Below are positions 27,234-35,607 of a stretch of DNA of 64,000 bases, piece after piece (the stretch's first letter is position 1; every line of letters begins with the position of its first letter). The stretch is from Dissulfurimicrobium hydrothermale (GTDB taxonomy: Bacteria; Desulfobacterota; Dissulfuribacteria; Dissulfuribacterales; Sh68). The DNA is taken from positions 1,272,306 to 1,336,305 of the forward strand of contig NZ_CP085041.1 of assembly GCF_022026155.1 (NCBI RefSeq). Reading direction: 5' to 3'. Both the position numbers and the translations under genes were made by a program. The notes beneath the pieces were generated by a model that was given only the letters and a program-made list of their open reading frames with translations, was not told the DNA's origin and searched no databases.

Positions 27234-28710
27234 ATGGAACCTTAGCTGCCAGGGAAGTGGTTTCCTTGTTTGTAGGTCTGCTTGAAGGGTGTTTGGAAAG
27301 TGCAGTTTCGAGATAATTCTTGACCCACCAGAAGATATCCCTTTTTTTTATTGATGCCCTCAGTTTTTTCATCCTGTCCATCTTTTCTTTTTCATCCATA
27401 TAAAAGGCGCTGTGTATTGCATCCGATACCCCTTCGATATCATATGGGTTAACTATTAATGCCCACTGATGCAATTGGGATGCAGCGCCTGCGAACTCGC
27501 TCAAGATGAGTACGCCGCGGTTTGTATAATTGCAGGCACAATATTCCTTTGCAACCAGATTCATGCCATCCTTGAGCGGTGTTACCAGGGCGATGTCCGC
27601 CAATCTGTAATAGGAAAGGAGCTCGCATCGGTCCAGGTGCCGATACAAATAATGAATAGGGACCCACCCCGCCTTGGTGAATTCGCCATTGATTTCGCCA
27701 ACCATACGTTCTATCCTCGCCTTGAGCAGGCCGTATTCGGGGATATTCTGTCTGCTTGGTACAACTACCTGGACTAGTGTGATCTTTCTATGCAGATCCG
27801 GATATCGCCTGAGGGCGTTGCGCATGGCTTCAAGCCGTTCGGGTATGCCCTTCGTGTAGTCCAGACGATCCACCCCCAGGATCACCTGGCACTCTGGCAT
27901 CGCCTCTTTGAGGTATTGCACCCTTTCTTTGGTCTCGCGGGAGGCAGCATCCCTTGCAAAGGCCCCGAAGTCTATGCTGATGGGGAACGCACCGATCCTG
28001 ACTTCCCTTCCCCCTACCGTCGTTATTGCAATATGGGCTTCCCAATCTATGTCTATATCAGGATAGAGCATGTGTATACAGTTTACAAAATTTCTTCTGT
28101 CTCTGGCGGTCTGAAAACCGATTATGTCATAGTTGAGCAAGGCTTTTAATATCTGACCCCTCCAGGGCAGTTTGATGAATATATCCACAGATGGAAAGGG
28201 GATGTGAAGGAAAAAACCTATTTTTCTTGATGCGTCGGCTTCTTTTAGTTTTTGGGCAGTCAATATCAGATGATAGTCATGGACCCAGACAAAATCATTC
28301 TCATCTGACAAGGCGGCGATCCTATCGGCGAATTTTTTATTTACCTCGATGTATCGGTACCAATATTCAGGTCTGAAATTGCACCTTGTCTGCAGATCGT
28401 GAAAAAGAGGCCAGATGATCTCATTCGAAAAGCCATAATAATAGTCTTTTATTTCATCGGCGGTAAGCGGCACTGTATGGAGATCAAAGCCTGAATCGGC
28501 CGAGGCCGTTTTGATGTGCTCCATAATTTCCTGATCTCCTATGCCCCCTGACCATCCTATCCATATACCTCCCTGATCCTTCAGTACAGGTGCGAGGGCC
28601 GTGACTAACCCGCCGCTCCCTGGCCTGATCTCCCAGCCGGCGGAGGTCTTCTTGATGGAAACCGGCAGGCGGTTGGAGACCACAACGAGTCTTTCCGGAG
28701 TGTTTGCCAT
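27232..28710 (-). CDS. otsA: Alpha,alpha-trehalose-phosphate synthase (GT20)
   Basis: A 492-residue GT20 enzyme that joins NDP-glucose and glucose-6-phosphate to trehalose-6-phosphate. Visible features are the N-terminal VVSNRLPVSI and GSGGLVTAL, WVHDYHLIL near residue 145, GVDRLDYTKGIPERL near 275 and DGMNLVAKEY near 375. The length is normal. Glucosylglycerol-phosphate synthases share this fold, but the adjacent OtsB and TreT-like genes favour trehalose. It is last in a four-gene operon, 6 bases after otsB. Confidence 0.9.
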   Translation of the reverse strand: MANTPERLVVVSNRLPVSIKKTSAGWEIRPGSGGLVTALAPVLKDQGGIWIGWSGGIGDQEIMEHIKTASADSGFDLHTVPLTADEIKDYYYGFSNEIIWPLFHDLQTRCNFRPEYWYRYIEVNKKFADRIAALSDENDFVWVHDYHLILTAQKLKEADASRKIGFFLHIPFPSVDIFIKLPWRGQILKALLNYDIIGFQTARDRRNFVNCIHMLYPDIDIDWEAHIAITTVGGREVRIGAFPISIDFGAFARDAASRETKERVQYLKEAMPECQVILGVDRLDYTKGIPERLEAMRNALRRYPDLHRKITLVQVVVPSRQNIPEYGLLKARIERMVGEINGEFTKAGWVPIHYLYRHLDRCELLSYYRLADIALVTPLKDGMNLVAKEYCACNYTNRGVLILSEFAGAASQLHQWALIVNPYDIEGVSDAIHSAFYMDEKEKMDRMKKLRASIKKRDIFWWVKNYLETALSKHPSSRPTNKETTSLAAKVP

Positions 28711-28716
28711 ATTTTT

Positions 28717-29517
28717 TCACCTCCTGCACATCTCTTCCCAGTACGATAAAAAATCGATCAATTCATCAGGCGGCGAGATCCAGAGATCGGCGGCCGTTTC
28801 CCTATATTTCCGTCTGACTAAAACCCCTAAGCCCTTTTCCTTGATGGCCTTGAATGCGTCTTCGTCGGTGAAATCATCCCCGAGATATGCAACAGCCGCA
28901 TCCATACCGCCTTCTCTCAGAACGGCATTTACAGCCCTGCCCTTATCTGCGCCCCTGGTTCTGAATTCGATTCCTCCGTCGAATAAATGTGTCTCTAAAT
29001 CGTCTTCCCGTTTATTATTCTTGATAAGTTCCAAATACTTGTCTTTTATCTCAAGAATGAGCCTCTTCGCATCATCCTCCTCCATCCCTCTTGTGTGAAA
29101 GGCGAGACAGCCTGGTTTCAGTTCTGTTTGGCTTTTGTATCCTTTTAAAAACAGCCAATTATAAAGATCGGTCACGAGTTGTTCGGTCTGTGGCGGAACG
29201 GGATTCCGCTCATATATTCCGTCTTTGTCCAGTCGTTCCATGGCGTGAGCCCCCCATATTTCAGGGAGCGGATGTATGTCTATGAGCGAGGCTATGTCGC
29301 TTACCGTCCTTCCGGTCACGAGGACTACCCGACATCTTGGAATGTCCATTATCCTTGTTAGTGCATCTTTAACGCCTGAGTACGGCATAGCCTTGTCCCT
29401 TTCCAGCCTGAAAGGTGCAAGGGTCCCGTCGTAATCCAGCATCAGGATGCGGTTGCCGCTCGATGCCAGGCGCCCCCAGAATGAATCGATTGATAGGCCA
29501 TCGTTTAGCAATTTCAT
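28717..29517 (-). CDS. otsB: Trehalose-6-phosphate phosphatase
   Basis: A 266-residue HAD-superfamily phosphatase that removes phosphate from trehalose-6-phosphate. Motif I is MLDYDGTLAPF near residues 26-36, motif II VLVTGRTVSD, and motif IV YLGDDFTDEDAF near 217-228. The start overlaps the end of the TreT-like gene by 4 bases (ATGA), so translation is probably coupled. Confidence 0.9.
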   Translation of the reverse strand: MKLLNDGLSIDSFWGRLASSGNRILMLDYDGTLAPFRLERDKAMPYSGVKDALTRIMDIPRCRVVLVTGRTVSDIASLIDIHPLPEIWGAHAMERLDKDGIYERNPVPPQTEQLVTDLYNWLFLKGYKSQTELKPGCLAFHTRGMEEDDAKRLILEIKDKYLELIKNNKREDDLETHLFDGGIEFRTRGADKGRAVNAVLREGGMDAAVAYLGDDFTDEDAFKAIKEKGLGVLVRRKYRETAADLWISPPDELIDFLSYWEEMCRR

Positions 29518-30755
29518 AACGTCATGTCTATCCTATCGCTAAGTCCGTTCATCAGACTGATCATCAATGTGAGATATTCCCTGACATGGCGGGTGATCAA
29601 AAAATTCTCATATACAAACCGATGAGCCTTTTCGCCCATCCTAGCCATTATGTCTCTATGAGATAGCAGGTAACGTATGCGGAGCGCCGCACCTTCGGGG
29701 GTTTTGACCCTAAAGCCTGTGTAGTGGTCCACTACCTGTAGTTTGATGCCACCGGTGTCTCCGGCCACAACGGGTTTCCCCTTCCACATGGCCTCTGTCA
29801 CAGTGAGGCCGAAGCCTTCTTTCAGGGATTTCTGGATGATGATGTCGGCAGCCCTTTGAATGGCGTTTATGGTCCTGTGTGCATCGGGCGGAAGCAAGAG
29901 GATGTGTATGTTAGGGTCGCCGTTTGCGGCCTCCATCACCTCTTTGAACACTACTTCTCCCTCAGGGTCGTCTGTTGCACCACCCCCAGCCAGCACCAGC
30001 TGACAAGGCGTCATCTTGTGTACCTGTTTAAATGCCTGAATCACCCCAACTGGGTCTTTGAACCGATCGAAACGGGACACCTGAACAAGAAGGGGAAGGT
30101 CTCTTTCGAGTCCAAATCGTTCGAACACGTTTTCAACCTCCTTGTCAGGCAAGGGTATATTCTTGTCGCTGATCGGATCGATGCTTGGCGCGATGATGTA
30201 TTGCGTATGCGGGAGCGGCTGGGCGAATTCGGGCAGCGAAAAGATGCTGGCGTCATAGCCGCCTACCCAGTTTTTCAGATATTTCCAGACCGGGCGGTAA
30301 GGCCTGCTGCAGTCAATGTGGCATCTCCATACCCACTTACCGCGTCTCTCAGGCATGTAATTCAACAGCGCGGCAGGCTGCGGGTCGTGTATTATCACAA
30401 AGTCCGCATCGGAGAGCAAGGGCCTCAATTCCTCGGCGTTTTCTTTATTTACCCTTTCGTATGTCTTGAGGAGCCCTTCTTTGACGCTTATTTTGTAGCC
30501 CTGAAGCGCGTTGTGAAAGCCCTTTGTGCACTGGAAAAAGTCAGCCGTTCCCTTTATTACGGCCCATTTTACATCAAGATCAAGGGCCTCCATCAATGGG
30601 ACCATCTTCCTCAAGATTTCTGCTACACCCCCTCCTTCCTTAGTGGAATTGACATGGACTATCCTTTTTCCTTTTATCTTTTCTGCAATCTGCAGGAGGT
30701 GCCCTATTGCATCGTAGCCTGCGGCCTCTGCATATTGTTTTAATAGATCATTCAT
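29514..30755 (-). CDS. TreT-like trehalose-forming glycosyltransferase (GT4)
   Basis: A 413-residue GT4 glycosyltransferase with VHVNSTKEGGGVAEILRKM near the N-terminus, the VIIHDPQPAALL segment, and the C-terminal KEGFGLTVTEAMWKGKPVVAGDTGGI donor site. This pattern fits trehalose glycosyltransferring synthase (TreT), which makes trehalose directly from NDP-glucose and glucose. Together with OtsA/OtsB the operon would hold two trehalose routes. Another disaccharide product cannot be excluded. It starts 9 bases after the DUF5752 gene. Confidence 0.8.
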   Translation of the reverse strand: MNDLLKQYAEAAGYDAIGHLLQIAEKIKGKRIVHVNSTKEGGGVAEILRKMVPLMEALDLDVKWAVIKGTADFFQCTKGFHNALQGYKISVKEGLLKTYERVNKENAEELRPLLSDADFVIIHDPQPAALLNYMPERRGKWVWRCHIDCSRPYRPVWKYLKNWVGGYDASIFSLPEFAQPLPHTQYIIAPSIDPISDKNIPLPDKEVENVFERFGLERDLPLLVQVSRFDRFKDPVGVIQAFKQVHKMTPCQLVLAGGGATDDPEGEVVFKEVMEAANGDPNIHILLLPPDAHRTINAIQRAADIIIQKSLKEGFGLTVTEAMWKGKPVVAGDTGGIKLQVVDHYTGFRVKTPEGAALRIRYLLSHRDIMARMGEKAHRFVYENFLITRHVREYLTLMISLMNGLSDRIDMTL

Positions 30756-30764
30756 TGTTCGTAG

Positions 30765-31424
30765 TTACCCCAAAAAATATTCTGTGAAGATCCTGCTTAA
30801 TTTTTCTTTTATTTCATTTAATGAACTGAAATATGGATCTATTGACATTATCTTAAGCCTAAGATCGTTATATCCATCGCCCCATGCCATGAGCCAGGCG
30901 CTGAAGTCATCGGATCTGTCCGGCGTCCGTCTCCTAGCATCTATATAGTGATAAAAAATGCTTCCGCGCCCCATTGCAGGTACGGTCTGAACAAGTTCAG
31001 CGGGATGATTTATCATGCGATTGGTATCGAAGATGATTATTTGAGATTGTATGAAATAAAACATGTCGTCCGCCTTTGCCCAGGGCACGTATTCAGATTC
31101 ATCCAGATATTCATCGATGACCTCCAGAAGCTCCTGTCTCAATGCTTCGATATCGGAGTAATCCGTGGGATCTATTACGCTGAGCTTTTCAGCAAGGGCC
31201 TTTACGTGCAATCCCCTGTATATCCAGGCGGCAAAGTCGTTATTATACTCAGGTTCGTCAAAATGTGGCTGCAGGAATCTTCCCCAAAAATGGTTGTATA
31301 TGCTGTTTTTGGGGGCCTTTGAAAGGCAATCCCTTAGCTCTCTGAGATTCTGTGCCTTATAACCAGTAGAGATACCCACGAGCGCGCAATCCATGATCCT
31401 GAAGGGTTCATTTTTTGTTGGCAT
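30765..31424 (-). CDS. DUF5752 family protein, first gene of the trehalose operon
   Basis: A 219-residue soluble protein that I assign to DUF5752 from its two similar halves. The first carries NSIYNHFWGRFLQPHF..NDFAAWIYRGL and the second GSIFYHYIDARRR..DDFSAWLMAWGD. Each half therefore has a YxH/HY motif followed by DFxAW, suggesting an internal duplication. No catalytic motif is recognised. It leads the operon with TreT-like, otsB and otsA, and a trehalose-linked regulatory or accessory role is inferred. The ATG follows GAGGGG. Confidence 0.7.
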   Translation of the reverse strand: MPTKNEPFRIMDCALVGISTGYKAQNLRELRDCLSKAPKNSIYNHFWGRFLQPHFDEPEYNNDFAAWIYRGLHVKALAEKLSVIDPTDYSDIEALRQELLEVIDEYLDESEYVPWAKADDMFYFIQSQIIIFDTNRMINHPAELVQTVPAMGRGSIFYHYIDARRRTPDRSDDFSAWLMAWGDGYNDLRLKIMSIDPYFSSLNEIKEKLSRIFTEYFLG

Positions 31425-31652
31425 AAATCCCCCTCTGTCTACACATTTTTATATCATCATTACGTCTAAGCAATATTGCTTCCAAATACTTAATAATGTA
31501 GCGATGTGTCAATTAGCTTCATCGTCCAAAAATATTTATCATTTTTGTCTAGCTAGTATCCATATCCTTTCCTTATGAGATATTTGATTTATTCCAATTG
31601 ACTTATGTGGTTTTAGTGGGAACCAAAGTTACGGTATAATATCAATATAAAG
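31425..31652. other. AT-rich gap upstream of the trehalose operon
   Basis: About 230 AT-rich bases with no credible gene. A TATAAT (31633-31638) faces the IS3 relic. No clear promoter for the trehalose operon could be picked out. Confidence 0.4.
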
Positions 31653-32110
31653 GTGTCAACATGGATGGGATTCCGCAGCGGTTTGTACGAAGTTTCGAGA
31701 GAAGCGGTTAAGCTCATAACAGAGGGTGGGTTGAGCATATCTGAGGCAGGTCGCAGGTTATTAGTATCCTCTTCGACAATTGGATATTGGGTCGCCGAGA
31801 ACCTGCTCAATCGGCAATTCAAGGCTAGGGCCCCGAACCAGATATGGCTTACAGATATTACAGAAGGCTGGCTTTATCTTGCAGGTCACAAGGACTTCTT
31901 TCGGAGAGATTGTGGGATATGCCATGGGTCCACGGAAATACCGTAAACTGCTCAATCAATTATTAGATTATGAAGGTATCGATGAGTGAAAAGGGCGATT
32001 GTTATGATAACGTCCCTATGAAGAGTTTCTGGGGTACCCTTAAAAACGAGCTTGTCCATCATTGTCAATTTGCAACTAGGAGGGAGACATGGACTGAAGA
32101 ATTAATATCT
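31653..32110 (+). pseudogene. IS3-family transposase remnant
   Basis: Fragments of both IS3 proteins run together. The orfA piece is SREAVKLITEGGLSISEAGRR. It runs into orfB pieces QIWLTDIT and EGWLYLAGHKDFF, then (shifted frame) EIVGYAMGP and RKYRKLLNQ, and finally GDCYDNVPMKSFWGTLKNE with the last catalytic acid. The middle of orfB, including the second Asp region, is missing. The element is dead and abuts the 3' end of the DUF342 gene on the other strand. Confidence 0.8.
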
Positions 32111-32140
32111 TTAAGCATCATTACAACTTTTAGAAGTTTT

Positions 32141-33862
32141 TTAAGACATATCTTTTGATGATATCAATCCTTTGTCAGGCACATAGAATAAAGAAATGTC
32201 AATCTGCTCTTTAGCTATCTGTGGCCTGCATCCGAATTTTAGTTCTTGATCGTCGCATTTGATTATAATGAGACCAGATGTAAATATATTACCTTTTATA
32301 TCAGCCTTGATATTTTTTAATCTATTTGAGATATCTTTTTTTTGATTAGTGATAGTTTGAAATTCAGTCTGTGCTGTATTATAGCCATCCAATAGAGGAA
32401 TTAGTTGCATAGTTTTTTTGGTAATGTTATAAAATTGATGTCCATATATTTTAATCCAATTTTTAACTTCTTCAGTTACCTTAAATGGAGAATTATAACC
32501 TTTAACCATTCCTATTAAAATATCTAATAGTGAAATAAGTATTTTTTTTTGTTGTTTGTCTGTTTCTGTAATCATCAGTTTGATTTTTTCAATCAGTATA
32601 ATTATCATTTCACGTATATCTTTTATTATATTTTCCAGTAAAGCTAAAATTTTCGATGCTTTTTCATTTAATTCTCTCAGTTCATTAAAAATAGTCTTTC
32701 CTAGATTTATTTCTACTATATTTCTTATACTTACACCATTCATCTCAATTTTTTCTGCTATAATTTGTAGATATGCACATAGAATTTCTGTTTTGTCTTC
32801 TTTTTGTAATATTAGATGTCTTGTAGTAATTTTGGAATGTACAATTTCTTTTGTAATTTTAATCATTTTTTCTGCTTGCAAGATTGCATTTGAAACTATT
32901 GCTATATCTATTAAGTTTCCTGCCTTTGCTTCAGTTTTAGCAAAATTTGCCTTTATTATTTTAGATGCTTCTATTTTTTTGCACTCTATTGCTCCATCAA
33001 CTGTTAAATTGCCATTTACAAAAATTGAAATTGGACCGCGAATGTCTCCTTGGACAAACATGTCAGCCATTGATGTTATTTCGTCTGGATAATCTACTAT
33101 ATTGGCTGGCGTTAGATTGAGCGGTAGGATTTTTATGTGATTGAGTATTGATATCTTGGTTAGGTTCTGAGGTCTTCTTAATTTGTCTTTAAATTCAGCA
33201 AATATAATGCCATGATTCAGTGAATATACTGCTGTACATGAACGGTCTTTATCTTGGGATGCACAGGTTTTTTCGACGATACCTTCACCTAATTCCAGCA
33301 TAAACGGTTTGCCTGGTTTCGGCAGTATAGGAGTGCCGAAGACGTCCAGGCCTGGCGATCCAGCGGTTGGTCCATAGATATTGAGAAGCAGTTCATTTCC
33401 TTTTGTCTGTGGTAGATATTGAAGATCTTTTAAATCAAATGCGCTGTCTCCTTTAAAAGATACGGCATTTGGCATGAAACTATAGTCAAAATAGATAGCC
33501 GCCTCCCCATCCTCTCCGTTTGAAGGCGGCTCGCCAGTGATGGTCAGATTTCTTGCCGTCACCACGCAATTTACATTTATCGTTCTGAAGCGCGGCAGGC
33601 CTTTTATTATGGTATCGACCTGGAAGACGAATTTTTCTTGGGCGCCTGACCTTATTTTTTCATATATTTCCCCTGGCATGTCTATGTTGAATCTCTTCAA
33701 CACGATCCTGATCGCTTCTGCCAATATGGCTTCATCGAACATGCCGACCGGTGGAAGGGTCATAAACGAGGCCTGGATGCTTTCATCAACAAATACCTCA
33801 AGCATGGTATCTGAGATGGCGTCTGCAAGGTATGCCGGAGATTTGAGCAAGTCGTCTTTCAT
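32141..33862 (-). CDS. FapA/DUF342 family polymer-forming-like protein
   Basis: A 573-residue protein with the DUF342 (FapA) core at about residues 150-360: PTAGSPGLDVFGTPILPKPGKP, then a right-handed beta-helix stretch (DMFVQGDIRGPISIFVNGNLTVDGAIECKKI...). A long helical, Ile/Lys-rich C-terminal part (about 400-530) is probably coiled coil. The family is of uncertain function; members affect flagella or surface assembly in some bacteria. The ATG at 33862 overlaps the upstream radical SAM stop (ATGA). Bases 32160-33260 are strikingly more AT-rich than the 5' part and the neighbours. Confidence 0.8.
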   Translation of the reverse strand: MKDDLLKSPAYLADAISDTMLEVFVDESIQASFMTLPPVGMFDEAILAEAIRIVLKRFNIDMPGEIYEKIRSGAQEKFVFQVDTIIKGLPRFRTINVNCVVTARNLTITGEPPSNGEDGEAAIYFDYSFMPNAVSFKGDSAFDLKDLQYLPQTKGNELLLNIYGPTAGSPGLDVFGTPILPKPGKPFMLELGEGIVEKTCASQDKDRSCTAVYSLNHGIIFAEFKDKLRRPQNLTKISILNHIKILPLNLTPANIVDYPDEITSMADMFVQGDIRGPISIFVNGNLTVDGAIECKKIEASKIIKANFAKTEAKAGNLIDIAIVSNAILQAEKMIKITKEIVHSKITTRHLILQKEDKTEILCAYLQIIAEKIEMNGVSIRNIVEINLGKTIFNELRELNEKASKILALLENIIKDIREMIIILIEKIKLMITETDKQQKKILISLLDILIGMVKGYNSPFKVTEEVKNWIKIYGHQFYNITKKTMQLIPLLDGYNTAQTEFQTITNQKKDISNRLKNIKADIKGNIFTSGLIIIKCDDQELKFGCRPQIAKEQIDISLFYVPDKGLISSKDMS

Positions 33863-35607
33863 GATGTTTTGCCAATCTGGGGACCGATGGCGGCAGACCC
33901 ACATGCGCCGCATCTTTTACAGGCAGGGGGATTGCAGAAACCTGTTTGCCTGGCCGCTGCAGCCTTTCTCCATTCCATGGCAAGATAATCCTTCCTTACC
34001 CTATGTTTGATTATCTCCCATGCCAAAATGGCACCTATCTCCCTGCCGCTAAGATATTTTTCGGCAAACAGGTCATTTTTGTTTAATATCATATGCAACG
34101 AGGTCCTGGAAAGCGCTATTTCTTTGACAACTGGTGCAAGCAATCTGTCCCCTCTGCTCAGGAGGGCCTGGAGTCTTGCGTTTTTAAAAGGCTCCATACG
34201 TATAATAACATTCGGAAGCCTTAATCCGTCTTTTAGAATCCTGATCCTTTTTATCATGGTCTTTTCATCGGCGAAGGCCGCCCATTGAAATGGAGTCCAG
34301 GCCTTTGGGACAAAAGCGCTCACGGATACGGTTATATTGCCAAGCCGTTTGTTGGCCTGGCCAATTGGCCTCATGGTCAAGCGTATCCTGTCTACGAGTT
34401 CCACGATGGCCAGCGCATCTTCATCCGTCTCAAACGGGAGCCCAAGCATGAAGTAGAGCTTAAGGTTCGGCACGCCGCCTGAGGCTATCGCATCGACAGC
34501 TATAAGTATCTGGTCATCAGTAAGATTCTTGTTTATCGTACGCCTCAAGGCTTCGGATCCGGCTTCTGGTGCAATGGTAGCCACCTTGGCCCCTGATGCC
34601 CTGAGCAACCTTACAAATGACGGAGTTACAGCGTCAGCCCTCAATGATGAAAACGAAAGCCTTAAGCCCTCTGACGTAAGCCGCTCGGAAAGCCATTCTA
34701 TCTCATCCAGCCCTAGATATTCAAGACCTACTAGTCCGATATCCTTTGCATCTTTGCGTTGCGCAAGGGCGGAGGCTACCGCCTCCATGGGCCATCGGCG
34801 CGGTGGACGGTAGACAAACCCTGCGGCACAGAATCTACAGCCCCGTCCGCAACCCCTTGAGACCTCGACCATGAACATATTTGGAAAGGCCGAATCGGAT
34901 GAGATGATCTGGGTGTGCGGTGCGATCTCGGGCCTGTCAAGAAATACGGCAGGGGCGACCGGTATATTAAAGCCGTCCTCATGCCCCCAGCCTGTGAGTG
35001 CGCCGTCCTTGTGGATAGGCGTGTATGCCTGCGGGACATAAACCCCATTCATGCGCGCAGCCAGTTCCCGCAGTCGTTCTCTTCTTGAGGCCTTGGCATC
35101 CTCAAGCGCAGTCAACACAACCGTAAGTTGCGGGGTCATGGCCTCTATATCTCCGAGCAGAAATATGTCTATAAACGCCGCTACCGGTTCTGGATTTATG
35201 ATCGTTGCAATCCCGCCAGCTATAATGACAGGGTCTCCTTCGCCTCTTTCATTGGAATCTAACGGGATGCGGGCAGAGGCCAAGGCCTTTACGAGATTTG
35301 GATAGCTTGACTCAAAGCTTATCGAAAAGACGATTATCCTGAAGTCTGTAAGCGGTCTTCCTGATTCCTCTGAGAGCAGGGCATCATTTAGTGGGTCAAA
35401 CGGTGGCCCAGGCACGAAAAAACGTTCCGCTACTACTCGATCATCGCTATTGAGTACGCCATATACTGTTTGGAGGCCCAGGTTGGCCATGCCCAGTTGA
35501 TAGGTATCTGGGAAGACCAGAGCGATAGGCGTCCGCCCGGTTCGTTTTTTGCGGATCGCTCCCTTTTCAATCCTCTTCGTCTTGTTCCATTTTTGCGAGG
35601 TCTTCAA
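33859..35607 (-). CDS. B12-binding-type radical SAM protein (TIGR03960-like)
   Basis: A 582-residue radical SAM enzyme. The N-terminal part (about 28-190) is a cobalamin-binding-like Rossmann domain (IALVFPDTYQLGMANLGLQTVYG). The cluster motif CGRGCRFC (Cx3Cx2C) lies near residues 253-260, followed by a TIM-barrel with EAGSEALRRTINK. A Cys-rich C-terminal tail (CNPPACKRCGACG) could bind another metal centre. The family is unassigned functionally, with a partner protein in many genomes. The start overlaps the end of the preceding gene by 41 bases; no closer alternative start fits the domain. Confidence 0.85.
   Translation of the reverse strand: MKTSQKWNKTKRIEKGAIRKKRTGRTPIALVFPDTYQLGMANLGLQTVYGVLNSDDRVVAERFFVPGPPFDPLNDALLSEESGRPLTDFRIIVFSISFESSYPNLVKALASARIPLDSNERGEGDPVIIAGGIATIINPEPVAAFIDIFLLGDIEAMTPQLTVVLTALEDAKASRRERLRELAARMNGVYVPQAYTPIHKDGALTGWGHEDGFNIPVAPAVFLDRPEIAPHTQIISSDSAFPNMFMVEVSRGCGRGCRFCAAGFVYRPPRRWPMEAVASALAQRKDAKDIGLVGLEYLGLDEIEWLSERLTSEGLRLSFSSLRADAVTPSFVRLLRASGAKVATIAPEAGSEALRRTINKNLTDDQILIAVDAIASGGVPNLKLYFMLGLPFETDEDALAIVELVDRIRLTMRPIGQANKRLGNITVSVSAFVPKAWTPFQWAAFADEKTMIKRIRILKDGLRLPNVIIRMEPFKNARLQALLSRGDRLLAPVVKEIALSRTSLHMILNKNDLFAEKYLSGREIGAILAWEIIKHRVRKDYLAMEWRKAAAARQTGFCNPPACKRCGACGSAAIGPQIGKTS

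Noticed and set aside
27232-28710. Glucosylglycerol-phosphate synthase as an alternative name for the GT20 gene
   Set aside because: The neighbours are OtsB and a TreT-like gene, so trehalose-phosphate synthase is the simpler call; not fully excluded.
29856-30743. A 295-codon plus-strand frame
   Set aside because: Antisense shadow of the TreT-like glycosyltransferase.
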